A DNA stretch of 64,000 nt from Cristatella mucedo. Taxonomy: Eukaryota > Bryozoa > Phylactolaemata > Cristatellidae. Shown in pieces: positions 24,836-36,023 of this stretch (positions within the stretch are counted from its first letter, which is position 1; every line of letters starts with the position of its first letter). The stretch covers positions 10,461,501-10,525,500 of the forward strand of contig WPIO01000006.1 of the NCBI GenBank assembly GCA_009760855.2, in the 5' to 3' direction. A program made the position numbers and the translations under genes. Below the pieces are notes generated by a model. That model was not told where the DNA came from. It searched no databases and saw only the letters and a program-made list of their open reading frames with translations.

Positions 24836-25300
24836 TACTTTCAGTCATATAATATTGCAAAAATAATTCAGGCTTGCTTAGACACGGACACTACATCTAA
24901 ATTGGTCCATGCACGAGTGACAAGCCATCTCGACTTATGTAACTCACTGCATGCTGGTCTACTGGCCTGTGCACTCGGGCGCTTAAAGCTAGTGCAAAAC
25001 TCTGCAGCCAGGCTTGTCTGTCGTGAGCGTCGCACTTGCCACGATGCACGGCTTCTTGCCTACCTGCACTGGCTCCAAATCAAACAGCGAATCGACTTAA
25101 AGGTTTTTTCACTCACTTTTAGGTCCCTTTGCTCTCTGGCTGCAGCCTACCTATCAGACTCTACTGCCCCACCAGACTCGGCATCCTACCACGCGCTCTT
25201 CTGACTCAAGAAGTCGTTTAGCTGTGCCTCGAACCGACACCAAGTCCTGTGGAGACCGCGCCTTTAGTTAGTATGCCCTCAAAGCCTGGAAGCCTGCAAT
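24836..25300 (+). mobile_element. Diverged LINE-1 RT C-terminal fragment
   Basis: The frame reads TKLVHARVTSHLDLCNSLHA, then KLVQNSAARLVCRERR and LHWLQIKQRIDLKV. It is interrupted by a frameshift before the TNLKSFGDRAFS-like end. It has no 3' UTR and is distinctly diverged from the 4.1 kb copy. Confidence 0.8.
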
Positions 25301-25925
25301 CGGTGGGCTCCTCAAAGGGCAAGAGTCATCGTCCACGTGGAAATTAGCATAGGGCCAACGAGGCCATATGTTCTTGGGAGGAATTGTATATGACTTAGCA
25401 GGTAAATAAATGGCCTATACTTAATTTTTTTAACGCTAAGCATGTTGCTGTTACAGGCTGTGTTAGGTTGCATCAATAAAAATACTCATCACAATGCCAG
25501 GTTGATGGTGGAAGGAAGAATAGCCGACACCCGTTACCGGCATGCTAAATGATGGTCGATAAAAAACAATGGCTCAGTAGAGAGCCTTGGCTTGCATCTC
25601 TACCTCATCTACCTCAGAGACAGGCTGGCTGCCCGACCAATTACCGATTGGTGAATGCCCAGCTCATCCCAGGGCGGGTCAGCTCAATCCATCGAATGAG
25701 CTGTTCAATCGCGTTCAGGCAGGCGACACAGCTGCAGGGAAGGCGCTTCTTCTGCCCGCCATTGCAGTGCCGCACCTACTGGTAGCTGCTGCCGGCGCCG
25801 GGGTGGTGTGCTGCCGGAGCAGCTCTCGCTTGTCGTTGGCTCTGAAGAAGAGCGTGCGAACGAATCGTAGCCGACGGCTCTGAACCGCTTGTTGTAGCAG
25901 CTAGCGCAGTTTGTCTGCCGGCGTC

Positions 25926-26370
25926 ATGGCTCACGGCGACGACGGCCCTTCGAAAGAGCGCCTTCGCCATGATCTCGGGCTCGTGCTGGAGGCGTTCTTG
26001 CTGCGAGGCCAGAAGGAGAGGTTGGCCTGTGACGAGGTCATCACCGCTAGCAAGCTGGAGCAGCTGCAGCAACAGCGGCCGGCTCCGGGAACCGTCCGCA
26101 GACCGTCGGAAGTGATGCCTTCCTCAGCGGCAGCAGCAGCGGCAGCAGCAGCGAGTCTGCATTTGGCACTGGACGGCAAGCCCGGAGCTGCGTCCCATGC
26201 ACTCCCCTGCCGCATTACGCAGCACGCGTGGCCCCGCAGGGGCCCTGGCACCTCGGTGCTTGCACCACCAAAGCATGGCCATCTTGCCACTGACGGTGGT
26301 GCCACGCATCGCCGGCCTCCGTCGCCTGGGAGCAAAAATCTCCAAGGCCGACCAGCAACACCACCGCCTA
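25926..26370 (+). CDS. BAK-like Bcl-2 family gene A, exon 1 (3' end uncertain)
   Basis: First exon of a Bcl-2 superfamily gene. The start is an ATG in good context (GGCGTCATGG), after an in-frame stop upstream. Residues 8-30 (SKERLRHDLGLVLEAFLLRG) form an amphipathic helix like alpha-1/BH4 of BAK, and match the start of gene B (AEQLRSELRQVLQQFL). A low-complexity linker rich in Gln, Pro and Ala follows, as in the unstructured region before BH3. The next exon needs a phase 1 donor. CTA|GTGAAG at 26370/26371 fits, but GACG|GTGGTG near 26295 is also possible, and CCGAG|GTACTT at 26392 is in the wrong phase. Everything after about residue 50 is uncertain. Confidence 0.7.
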
Positions 26371-26447
26371 GTGAAGTCAATGCAGTACCGAGGTACTTTC
26401 TCAAAGCAGCGTGTTTTTGTGATTCGTTGTCTGTGCGAGGCATGCTG

Positions 26448-26727
<280 letters not shown>

Positions 26728-26807
26728 GGCCCTTTCTTCGTGCCTTCTGACGATGCCGTAGAGTCTCACTTGTCGTGCACATGCATATCTGGTGCTTGCG
26801 CAGGTAA

Positions 26808-26890
26808 TAAGATAATAATACATTTGTATAGCATTCTCAAAGAACTTAATTGGGTTCCTGGGAATTTACATATGCTGCATAGGAAGCATG
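26808..26890 (-). mobile_element. SINE-A or LINE-1 tail fragment
   Basis: ATAATAATACATTTGTATAG, AGAACTTAATTGGGTTCCTG and TTTACATATGCTGCATAGGA match the complement of the shared tail. Confidence 0.6.
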
Positions 26891-26913
26891 ATCATGCGTC
26901 TGTACACGTGTAT

Positions 26914-26949
26914 GCGTGTGCGTGTGTGTGTGTGTGTGCGTGCGCGTGC

Positions 26950-27020
<71 letters not shown>
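26914..27020 (+). repeat. GT microsatellite
   Basis: TG repeat of about 100 bp with a few GC steps at its start, in intron 1 of gene A. Confidence 0.97.
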
Positions 27021-27024
<4 letters not shown>

Positions 27025-27105
27025 GTAGACAATAAAGAATTGCCTGCTGCAAGACTCGAACCCACGACGTGGGTCGTGGAGTCCTCTCGCCCCTGGGCCG
27101 AGATG
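27021..27105 (-). mobile_element. SINE-B head fragment
   Basis: GACAATAAAGAATTGCCTGC, then a B-box complement (GACTCGAACCCACGACG) and CCTGGGCC. Inserted next to the GT repeat. Confidence 0.65.
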
Positions 27106-27467
27106 CATGTATGGATACGCGAAGGCTCGTGGGCACATTACATAAGGGCACTAACGAGGCATAGACGCCCAACTTCATTGGCATGGCCAGAATATTTAAA
27201 AGGAACGCTGAATTTTTCAAGTCTCGGGGTGAACTTTTGCCATTGGCTGGATCGGCCAACCGTAGTGGAGGCATAGTAAGTGCAGTGCGACCTGGCTGAC
27301 AGGGTTGCTGCGGCCTAAGCCCCCTTCCCTACATCTATGCTCAATTTACGCTGACAAGTACCTTGACCTTGCAAGGAGCCAGGAGGCGTGCATGTAAGCA
27401 GACGGTCTTTCGTCTCGGCAATGTTAAATCAGATTGTAAACTTGTTCTCAGCTGTTAAAGGCATTGC

Positions 27468-27540
27468 TTCAGCTCGTCGCTAGCTTCCTCCCTAGCTTTC
27501 TTCCTTCCTTCCTTCCTTCCCTTGCTAGCTTCCTCCCTAT
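27468..27540 (+). repeat. CTTCC-rich imperfect microsatellite
   Basis: CTTCCTCCCTAGCTT and repeated CTTC units, with a CTAGCTTCCTCCC block at both ends. Confidence 0.8.
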
Positions 27541-27677
27541 GCCGAGGATTTCCTTTCTTACCGTATCGAGTTACCACAGCACATTTAGGTTAATATCGCC
27601 TCAGGCTATCCCAGAAACTGTAACAGCAGCCAGCAAGCTAAAGCAGCATATATCTTGCACATGTGAAAAATGCTTTT

Positions 27678-28290
27678 TATAATAATAATAATAATAATTC
27701 ACTTGATAAAGTGCCCTCAGAGAACTTAATCTCTCTCTAGGCACTTTACATTTGCTGTAAAGTGAAATGCAATTGAATGGTAAGTAAAATCATGCTTTAA
27801 AAAACAAACAAAATGAATAATATGGTTAGGGGTGACATGCACTGGGTCAGCATGCAAATGTGGTTAGTGGCAGCATGCACAGTGTCAGCACGCATAAGCA
27901 CATCAAGGACGAATCACAGGGACCCACTAAATGCTGTCCTAAATAGGTGTGTTTTTAGGTTCCTTTTAAATGTGGTCAGGTCAGGGGATGTTCTGACGCA
28001 GGTCGGGAGGGAGTTCCACGCTTTGGGAGCATACGAACTAAATGCACGGTCTCCAAAGGATTTAAGGTTTGTATGAGGTATTTCTAGACTGTTGGATTCC
28101 GAAAAGCGGGTGGTACGATGCTTAGCCTGATGGGGTAGCATATCTGACAGATAGGCTGGAGCCATAGAATGAAGGGACCTAAAAGTGAGCGACAAAACCT
28201 TGAAGTCAATCCGTTGCTTGACTGGTAGCCAGTGCAGGTCGGCGAGAAGTGGAGTAATGTGGCAACTGCGACGCTCACTTTTTAATGTAA
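27678..28290 (-). mobile_element. LINE-1 3' copy, well preserved
   Basis: AAT repeats, tail stem-loop, complete 3' UTR and about 330 bp of the ORF end. The minus strand reads MSLTFRSLHSMAPAYLSDML through TFKRNLKTHLFRTAFSGSL. Nearly identical to the 4.1-5.2 kb copy. Lies in intron 1 of gene A. Confidence 0.92.
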
Positions 28291-28894
28291 ATGCATGTAG
28301 TGCTTGTGTTAGTGTGTGTGGTGCGTGCCAAGAGATTTAGCTTGGCCCACGGAGTTTGTTTAGTGTGGCGTGCTTATGTGATCGGCAAGCCGGTGCATGA
28401 AGTCAGGCCTGTTATCTTAACCTAGAGAGCAAATCATTCTGCCGAAGAAAGTTTATGACGGCTACGGCCAAGCTCCGCCAGCTAAGGATAGCAGTAGTCA
28501 ACTCACAGTTCCGAAACCAGGTATGGTTTGGCTCGCTTAAAATGCAGCATCCGATACTGTGTATGCACCTGGTGCTGTAGCTACACAAATTTGCCAGGCC
28601 AGTGGAACATAAATTCGTTCACCTTTTATAGTGCACACAGTCGTTGGTAGTAACTGCTTTTAAGGTCAATGGCACATGTTTCAGGCATGGAGGAATGAAA
28701 TTGGCTAGCCCTTTGTGAGTTGAGAAGAGTACCGATAGAAACGTGGCAGCGAGTCTTAGAAGGAAGCAGAGAACAAGAGAATGCCTTATGTGGCCTTTCA
28801 ATGTGCTCACCGTGGGCTCTGTATGGCTTCCTATGAAGAGAATAGAGACGACACTCGCTGCCAGGGATAATAAGTACGAGTGTGCCTAAGTAAG

Positions 28895-28982
28895 CGATGA
28901 TATCCATTCGATCGTGCTTTCCTTGCAGCAAATGTAAAGTGCATAGAAAGAGACTGAATTCTTTAAACATTATTATTATATA
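28895..28982 (+). mobile_element. LINE-1 3' tail fragment
   Basis: CATTCGATCGTGCTTTCC, TTGCAGCAAATGTAAAGTGC and a degraded stem-loop, then ATTATTATA. Confidence 0.7.
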
Positions 28983-30196
28983 ACTATTAGCCTAGGACAC
29001 ATGAAATGTGTAATAACCAACGTTGTTATCAATCGATGCTGTGTGAGCTTGGGCGAAGTCTGGATGTAGCCACGTGGCTATACCTCGTCATTGAGGGGTA
29101 CATCACAAGGTCAAGACTTTCTCTTCAAAATCCTCAAAAATGTTCGTTAGCATCTCATTATGAAAAAATATAAAGCTCTGTGCCGAGGGTTCAGTGCCCA
29201 GAAGCATCGTTCAACTCGCTAAGAGAGAAATTGGGTTCAGATTCAGGCGAAGAGCCTGACGCTGCTCTTTGAAGGTGCGCGCCACTCAGCCGGCCGATTT
29301 GAACTGTCTAAAAAGTGTTTAGCAACTCAAAAAGTATTATTGCAACTTTTATAAGAAAAAATTAATGAAGTGAAAGCCTCTCTTGAAACCGACATTGCTT
29401 AGTAGTGATCGCTGAAGGCACTCTGTGCCCATTCAAAAAAATATGGTAGCCTCCAAAAGGAACGTCACGTTAGGCGCTGTTAAATATTTAAAACTAGGAG
29501 AAGCGCCTTGAACCTGCACAGAGAGAGACAGACAGACAGACAGAGACAGAGAGAGGTCTTAAGGATGAGGAGGAGGGGCTGTAGAGGTCACTCTGTGGTG
29601 CATCCATCTTCGTTAATGAATCAATCTCCTCTGAACTCGAGGAGGCTTTTTGGGCCGAATTTAAACCTTGCGACCTTGACCCTTTGGCCAGACAGGGGGA
29701 GCTGTCGCCCATCCCCCTTCTTGCTTTCAGCGTCTTTGACTTTGAGTATACCCAATCTTTCTTGCTTTGATTAATTTAATGGCTTACAACTGAGCTATGG
29801 AAACATAGAGAGGCAGCAGTAATACATTGCAGAACGTGTCCGTCCACTATGTTGACTGTCCGTGAGTTACATGTACATGTCGTATCGGTCCGGTCAGCTC
29901 TGAGGGGACGTGTGCATCTCTCACATTGCAATGTGTGTACTTTGTCTTGAGAGTGGCCCACTAGGTCAGGTGAACTCGGCTGCGATGCATGCTCGAATTG
30001 GGGGGATGGCAGTCTCAACCCGAGCTCATCGAAGAGTTGGGTCAAAGAGCCAGGCTACAGTGGATAAGAAAGATTTTTATGTGCATGGAGTCAGAAACCG
30101 AGGTCTTGGTGAATTAAAACCAGTGTGTGTGCCCGTCTTTGATCCGATGTACTTTCTAGAGGCTGCCACTTTGCTCTTCTACCTCACGCATCTTGC

Positions 30197-30209
30197 TCTC
30201 TCTTTCTGT

Positions 30210-30248
<39 letters not shown>
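30197..30248 (+). repeat. CT microsatellite upstream of the gene A BH3 exon
   Basis: A 50 bp TC repeat ending about 70 bases before the acceptor at 30319. Confidence 0.95.
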
Positions 30249-30252
<4 letters not shown>

Positions 30253-30319
30253 CTATGTGTGTGCCCGCATGTGTTCAATATCCCAGTAAATTGCCAGTTT
30301 GCATATACATCCTTGGCAG

Positions 30320-30504
30320 AATACACTACTCGCATTTTGGCAGTTACTGGAGTGAGTGGTGTTCTTCGGGAAAACCGGTCGAGTCGGTCAGAGCTGACTT
30401 CGGAAAGAGACGTGCTATTCGAAAAGGTGGCCCAGAGACTTGATGAGATAGCAACGGAAATCAATCGCAAGTACTTCGCAAACCAAGACGACGGGCCTGC
30501 ACAG
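30320..30504 (+). CDS. BAK-like gene A, BH3 exon
   Basis: Exon of 185 bases after the acceptor CATCCTTGGCAG, entering in phase 1 and leaving in phase 0 at CACAG|GTACGA. It encodes an acidic linker, then ERDVLFEKVAQRLDEIATEI followed by NRKYF. The segment VAQRLDEIATEINRKY aligns with the BH3 helix of BAK (L-x-x-x-G-D-x-I-N-R-R-Y type): the Leu, the Ile and the Asn-Arg-Lys-Tyr end are kept, but the usual Gly-Asp is Ala-Thr. BH3 is the helix that Bcl-2 relatives use to bind each other's groove. Another AG at 30342-30343 is also phase 1 and would shorten the exon by 24 bases. Gene B has a BH3 exon with the same two phases. Confidence 0.8.
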
Positions 30505-30587
30505 GTACGACTCCGGCCACGATCCGAGCGACCTGCTCTGCTTGCTGCTGTGCTGATGACTGCTCGCAAGCGGCTGGCTTTTTGCAG

Positions 30588-30836
30588 AGGCAGCTTACTC
30601 TTGCTGTGAGAGACCTTGTGAGGGAAGCCACGGCCAAGTCATTCGACAGTGCCGTCAGCCGTCTCATTCCGCACGATCAGCCTGAGGTGCAACAACTGGC
30701 TTTGTTGTATCAGCTGACAGCAGCTGCCGTGCATACGGTCGGCAGTGGCACTGCGCATGCACGCCAGCTAGCCGACCTTTGTGTTCAGTATGCCTTTGAT
30801 CGATTCGCCGGACTCATCATTGCCAAAGGAGGCCTC
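30588..30836 (+). CDS. BAK-like gene A, BH1-BH2 exon
   Basis: Exon of 83 codons, phase 0 at both ends, after an 83 bp intron (acceptor TTTTTGCAG). It encodes the helical core: SFDSAVSRLIPHDQPEVQQL, ALLYQLTAAAVHTV, then LADLCVQYAFDRFAGLIIAK and GGL. The last part matches BAK helix 6 to BH2 (VVDFMLHHCIARWIAQRGGW), with Leu in place of the final Trp. The exon ends exactly after that Leu, where Bcl-2-family genes carry their conserved BH2 intron. The BH1 hallmark Asn-Trp-Gly-Arg is absent: PEVQ stands at the corresponding place before QLALL. It shares 31 of 66 residues with gene B, without gaps. Confidence 0.85.
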
Positions 30837-30936
30837 GTAAGTGCAGAAGCATCGGTAATCTCAAAATCATGAGCATGATCGAGGCACCTTAGGCTCATGC
30901 ACAATGCTCTGTGTGGCTACACAGCTTTTGCTTGCA

Positions 30937-30939
<3 letters not shown>

Positions 30940-31003
<64 letters not shown>

Positions 31004-31024
31004 AGGGAGAGACAGAGAGAGAGA
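30940..31024 (+). repeat. GA microsatellite
   Basis: GA repeat of about 85 bp beginning roughly 100 bases after the gene A donor at 30837. Confidence 0.97.
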
Positions 31025-31739
31025 TCCTTCTCGGATTCTCGGACTGCTGTGAATGGAACTAGTACGAACTTTGCCGACGTCTGCTGAGGGTGTGCCCATG
31101 GTTTCAGCTAATCTCGATTAACTGCAAATCATGGATAACCCCTTCATATAGAAACCCAACACTGGTGCCCTCTGTTTTTCTCCGTCGTCCGAGAAAGTAT
31201 TCAGAAACCGGGGGGGGGGGTGCTAACAAAGTTACTCACACGGGCAACGTCGCCCTTGGAGCCAATCCTCCAAACTCTCCTTCCCCTCCGAGTGCTCTCC
31301 TTGTTCTCTCCTCTCTCATTCTGGCAACCTCTCTCCTTAAACGGCTCGGTCGAGGCGAGAGATGTTGCCAAGCTTTTTGTGAAAGCCGTAAGCAATGCTT
31401 TTCTTAAGAAATTCGGCCTCCAACTATGCCTTGACTTTTCGAACGTAATAGATTATTTCTGAATAGTATTAGTTGCCAACTAGTAACTGATTGACAATTT
31501 CTAGTCACAGATTCGGCAAGGTTTCAGGGCATCCTCATCCACATCACCAAGAGCTTCGCTGTGAATCCAGCAAGGCATTCTGACATACAGCGACCACTCG
31601 GTGCCTAGCCCGTGCTTTTGAGTTACAGCTCCTGAACCTACTGTTCTGTTTCTCGGGTCGCTGCCATAAAAAGAAATTGCTTCTATGTCACCTCGATCGA
31701 TGAGTTTTAAGCATGTTTTTGTTCGATTTGTCTGCAAGA

Positions 31740-31860
31740 GAAAATGGCTGAGCTGATGCATGCATTTGTGACGTCCTGTCTAGACTTCTCTCTGTATATG
31801 TCTACTTGCAGGATTTTATGCCTGTGCAATAGGACACTTGCAGTTGGTGATAATAAAGGG
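31740..31860 (+). mobile_element. Decayed LINE-1 RT fragment
   Basis: GCATGCATTTGTGACGTCCT, GTCTAGACTTCTCT and TTGCAGTTGGTGATAAT match the LINE-1 segment encoding HAFVTSRLDFCNSLLTG to LQLVQN, with deletions. Confidence 0.6.
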
Positions 31861-31861
31861 T

Positions 31862-32400
31862 TTATAACATGCACGGTATCATGCTTAGACAACCATGCAA
31901 AAGCAAGTAGCATGCTAAAGTACACAAGAAGACACTCAGGGCCTTTGGTTAGTAGGCACTCGGGCTAGTTAAGTGCACTTGATCATAGGCCGGTTAGCAC
32001 AAAAACCGCACAGAAACAAAAAGAAAAGTTCACTGTGTCGAAAGGAAAGCTGAGCAGAGCAGGTGCATCTTGAGCTGATTCTAAAATGCTGCAAAGTCAA
32101 TGCTGGTATTAACCGAAGCCAGCGTCGAGTTCCAAACTTTCTATGCATATGAACTGATATTCCCGATCACCAAATATTTCGATTTCGTGCGACGGGCACG
32201 AGACAACTGGAAGCTAATGCCGATGCTGCTGTAGTCGTTCATTTAGTTATAAAGGAGCAGCACTTGATTTTAGGTCTGAGTGATAATGTTGGTTTGCATC
32301 AGCGGTTTGACCAGAAGCCATAACAGCTCCTTTAGCAACGGGATTGTATGGCATAATTTATTGGCTGCATAGACTTAGCTAGCAACCCTACTTAGAAGAG
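31862..32400 (-). mobile_element. LINE-3-like 3' region, copy 2
   Basis: ACATGCACGGTATCATGCTT, CCATGCAAAAGCAAGTA, GCAGGTGCATCTTGAGCTGA and TGCTGGTATTAACCG line up in order with 24.3-24.7 kb. Confidence 0.55.
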
Positions 32401-32696
32401 CTGTAGGCGTGTGATGGCACCTTACATCAGCCTTGCTAACAGAGAGATAGGGTAATCCAGCCTAGAGAGAATCGGGGAGTTGGTAGCAGCCTGTCTTACA
32501 GGAATCTGCAGAGAGAATTAGTATATTAATGGCCTTGAAAGAGGTCTTCTGAAGGAATTTTCTAAAAAAAATCACATATAATAAGCAATAACCAAGAAGT
32601 CCTCGTAGTTTTGACTTGACAGGGGAAGCTAGTTCGTCATCGCAGTCGTCGTCACTATCATCATTCGTCGTCATCGTTACACAATAAGGATAATAA

Positions 32697-32880
32697 TATA
32701 ATTCATTTGTATAGCACCCTAGGAGAACTTAAGCTCTATTCAGGCGTTCCACATATGCCTCAGAATAATGCATGTTTGTTTTTTGCATCGTGCTATGTTA
32801 GTTTCTAATAAGCCCACGACTTCAGCCAGACCTTGGTCGGGGCGAGCACCTTAACCGTTGGACCAAACCAGCTCGGCATC
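32697..32880 (-). mobile_element. SINE-A copy with internal replacement
   Basis: The tail (AATTCATTTGTATAGCACCC) and the head complement (GGTCGGGGCGAGCACCTTAA, CCAAACCAGCTCGGC) are normal. Between them about 50 bp beginning AATAATGCATGTTTGTTTTT replace part of the B-box region. The same block recurs at 33610. Confidence 0.75.
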
Positions 32881-33609
32881 CTACATCATCCTATATCTCG
32901 TCTTTTTCGGCCATGGTGGTTACTATACATCCACCTCCATTATGCACTCGCCTTCTATTTTTGTGCATTGTGCCCTGCGACGGCGGCAAGGTATAGCCTC
33001 AATCACGTCCATGTGACATACTCTGCTTGGTCATGTATCTTGTCTCTCAGATCGGTACTTTAGCTAGACGTGTGCTTTCGGGAATCGGCATCGCCACATT
33101 TCAGAAAGTCTCCTTATGCCTGCACCCATGAGCAAAGATAGACTAAATTAATAAAATTGTACGAGACCTATTTGTATAGACGAGCGCTTGTTAAAGAGAG
33201 AGATGGAGAGGGAGAGAGAGAGAGGGGGGGGAGAGGACACAAGGCCACGTGTCTTAGGACACAAGGCCACACGGCTTCCTACGTTTGAAATAATGCCGTT
33301 CGCTGATGCGTTTTTGTTGTAAGGCACCTTCAGGTCCGTGAGATCAGTGGCTTGTGTCTTTTTATTTGTTACAGGAGCTCGCAGTGGGCGACAGTGACTT
33401 TGAAGTTGATTGACCTGACCTAATTGTGGCAAGCTGTTCGTGCGAATGAGAGAGCCGTTGTCTATTACATCAAAATATCGTCAGTTTTCAGTAATTTTAT
33501 TTTTTATAATGTGTTGAAGTCGTTTGTTGTCTTTAATTGTGAAGAAGTAGCATGCCGTTCTGTTATGTTTTGCTCAAGTGAATCCTGTTGCACCTGTTGA
33601 CATTTTGGA

Positions 33610-33658
33610 ATAATGTATGTTGGTTTTTTGCGTCGTGCTATGTTAGTTTCTAATAAAT
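33610..33658 (+). repeat. Second copy of a 48 bp block also found inside a SINE-A at 32765
   Basis: AATAATGTATGTTGGTTTTT, TGCGTCGTGCTATGTTAGTT, TCTAATAA matches 32765-32813 with about four changes. Confidence 0.8.
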
Positions 33659-33788
33659 CGGCACTATTGCCTGGATTGGTTTGCCCTTATGGAGACTTCA
33701 GGCTGTATCAGAACCTTTTGTTAGTTGTTCAATAATGTTGTTAACCTATTTTTCAGAACAACGAGTTTGGTTACCAAGAGTACAACAG

Positions 33789-33965
33789 CACACGGGTCTG
33801 TCAGGGTTGAGACACGGACTGTTTTTGCTGCGGTGCATGATAAACACGAGCTTGCCTGAAGTTCTCACAGCATTGCTGGCGTTGATCAATTTTGGGCTGC
33901 GAAACTTGTCGATATACATGGAGATTACTGAGAGAATAACAATGACTGGCTGTACAGCATGCTAA
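33789..33965 (+). CDS. Candidate C-terminal exon of BAK-like gene A
   Basis: A Bcl-2 effector gene should end in a short exon coding a hydrophobic tail anchor. An open frame here can be entered in phase 0 after an AG at 33787-33788 and ends in TAA at 33963. It contains TSLPEVLTALLALINFGLRN, moderately hydrophobic and followed by basic and polar residues. The distance from the previous donor (about 2.95 kb) resembles the matching intron of gene B (about 2.84 kb). The acceptor is poor and the hydrophobic run is shorter than a normal anchor. Another exon between 30.9 and 39 kb may be the true one. Confidence 0.25.
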   Translation, partial: HTGLSGLRHGLFLLRCMINTSLPEVLTALLALINFGLRNLSIYMEITERITMTGCTAC

Positions 33966-34079
33966 TGCAGGTGGTGCGAGAGAGCTCGGACTGGTGGGGC
34001 TCAGACAGGTGCAAGCGAGTGACCTGTGTGACCTGCAAGCCCGACTGAGGATTTGAATACGACGCGATGCTTGATGGTA

Positions 34080-34133
34080 GACACGACAAATGATAGATGA
34101 TGATGATGCTTGATGATGATGCTTGATGATGGG
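34080..34133 (+). repeat. GATGAT imperfect microsatellite
   Basis: Repeated GATGAT and GATGATGCTT units. Confidence 0.85.
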
Positions 34134-34711
34134 GAGGGAGCCTGCGAAGCTCCGAAAGAAGTGCTCTGTGCTTTGGCAGCGTCGCCATTGACGACAGTCC
34201 CAAACGAGCTTCCCTGACTTGTGCACCCCCTGCCGCCAACGATTTCGGCCACAGGGCAGGCGTCCTGGATAAAACGAATTGCAATTATCTAGACGAATCA
34301 ACTAGTTCTTGATGGCAAACGCTTAATGACTTCCCTAGCGACCGATGAAGCCCGACTGGTCTCTCGAAGCGCCGGCAAAGCCGCATTTGCTCGTTCGATG
34401 TACAGGGCAGGTTACACCTACCTGACCAGCCACAGCAGTCGAAGATACCAATCGACGCTGAAGGTCATGTCACGCTGAAGGTCGAGGCTGCCCCATGCGG
34501 TTAAACCATTTTCGCTCTCATAAGCTCTGAAGACGTCGGAGGCACCACCCTCTTTCAGCGTCGAGTGCGTTTTCTAAAGGCATCGACGCTCAGAGGATAC
34601 AATATTGGTAAAAGAGGAGAACGGTTTGCGTATTAATGCGAATTTTGACACGTCTCCAATCGGTATGCCATATCGGCGTTCCGAATTGCATGTTTTTAGT
34701 TAACGATACAT

Positions 34712-34857
34712 AAAAATAATTCATTTTTAGAGCGCCTTAAGAGAGTCCTATATCCCTATTCAGGCGCTTCACTGCGGGGCTCGAGGACCCCACGACCTCG
34801 GCCTGACCTTGGTCGGCGGAGCGAGCACCTTAACCACTGAGCCAAACTAGCTCGGTG
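34712..34857 (-). mobile_element. SINE-A copy
   Basis: AATAATTCATTTTTAGAGCG, AGGCGCTTCACTGCGGGGCT, CCACGACCTCGGCCTGACCT, GAGCCAAACTAGCTCGG. The element is complete. Confidence 0.85.
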
Positions 34858-34904
34858 GTAGTAGCATTAACATCTACACTTCTGTTGCCGACTATGGCAC
34901 ATCC

Positions 34905-35140
34905 TTTCCAGCGATCCTGAGCACTAATTCTATGCTACTCATTACCCCAACTGCTCTCCTGACTCAGGTTTGCTTCACAATTTTTTGTTGTTGCGTGAGA
35001 TGATGTCAGTTGGCCGCCGAATGGGTACCAAAATCTGCTAAGGCTTTGAGTTCGCTTTACAAAACTCTCCTGCGTAACACCCACTCCATCTTTGTGGAGT
35101 TACAGACGGAGACGCACACATTAATGTACCCAGGACTTTG
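34905..35140 (+). mobile_element. LINE-2 3' end fragment
   Basis: Matches the reverse complement of 40.94-41.18 kb: GCTCTCCTGACTC, GTTGCGTGAGATGATGTCAG, AAAACTCTCCTGCGTAACAC and TTTGTGGAGTTACAGACGGA. Confidence 0.8.
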
Positions 35141-35144
35141 TTAG

Positions 35145-35970
35145 GGGCGCTGAACTTTTCAAGAAGTATCCCGTATGCTGTCCGAATTTTCGTATGGGGC
35201 TTAACCTCGACTTTGACATGAGGTCAAAGACGCCTCTTCGAAATCTGCCGAAAAAAGCTCTTTAGACCCTCGAAAACTTGCGATTTTAACTCCTATTAGT
35301 GGTAGCTGCTCAATTTAGCTGTCAGTGTAAAAAATTATGTTTCGCTTTCAAAATAAGGATTGCCTCTCCCCCACAGAATCCTGACGGCCACCAGTGAGCT
35401 ATCAGGCTTTCGGAAGGGGGCTTACTAAAAGGTTTAACAGACATTTTGCTCGTTCGATCCGAGCTCACTCCCCCTGCAGGGAGCGGAACAGGAACGACCT
35501 GGCGGAAATCCTTTGGCTGCGATTAGTACTCCTCTCTGGTCGTCGCTGTTTAGCTGCCCACTGGGCTTAATTGAAAAGGTAAGAAACGGTCTAGCAATTC
35601 ATTAGCGGGTCATCGGTCGTCTCCAAAAGACCGACTTGGGTGTGCTAAAGATGCGAAAGGGTGGGTGCCAAGCGAAACGTCTTTCAGAGTTATTCTAGGC
35701 CGAACGGTCGCTGTGGAGATAGAACGTAAAGTGCGGCGTCAAAGATGCACCGCCTGCGGTGGAGACCTCGCTCGCTAGCCTTTACTCGGTAAAAAACAGA
35801 ATTCCTCGACTTCGTATAGACATGAATAGCAGCATTTTCTCGAAGCAGACTCGGACTCTGCGCACCAAAGAGGCGCGCGAAAATGAGAAGCTTCTCAGCC
35901 CCTCTTCAAAATGGCGTATACCTCTTGCTGGTAAAGTGTGAATATCCAATCGCATATATCCAAATATATC
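35145..35970. other. Stretch without a recognised gene
   Basis: No exon or shared repeat recognised. Confidence 0.35.
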
Positions 35971-35977
35971 TAGTCTA

Positions 35978-35978
<1 letters not shown>

Positions 35979-36022
<44 letters not shown>
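35979..36022 (+). repeat. TA microsatellite
   Basis: 44 bp of alternating TA. Confidence 0.97.

Positions 36023-36023
<1 letters not shown>

Noticed and set aside
26846-27274. His-Thr repeat frames on the minus strand
   Set aside because: Translation of the GT microsatellite.
33801-34301. A 166-residue minus-strand frame
   Set aside because: Low-complexity His/Ser stretches come from the GATGAT repeat. No recognisable domain or splice context.
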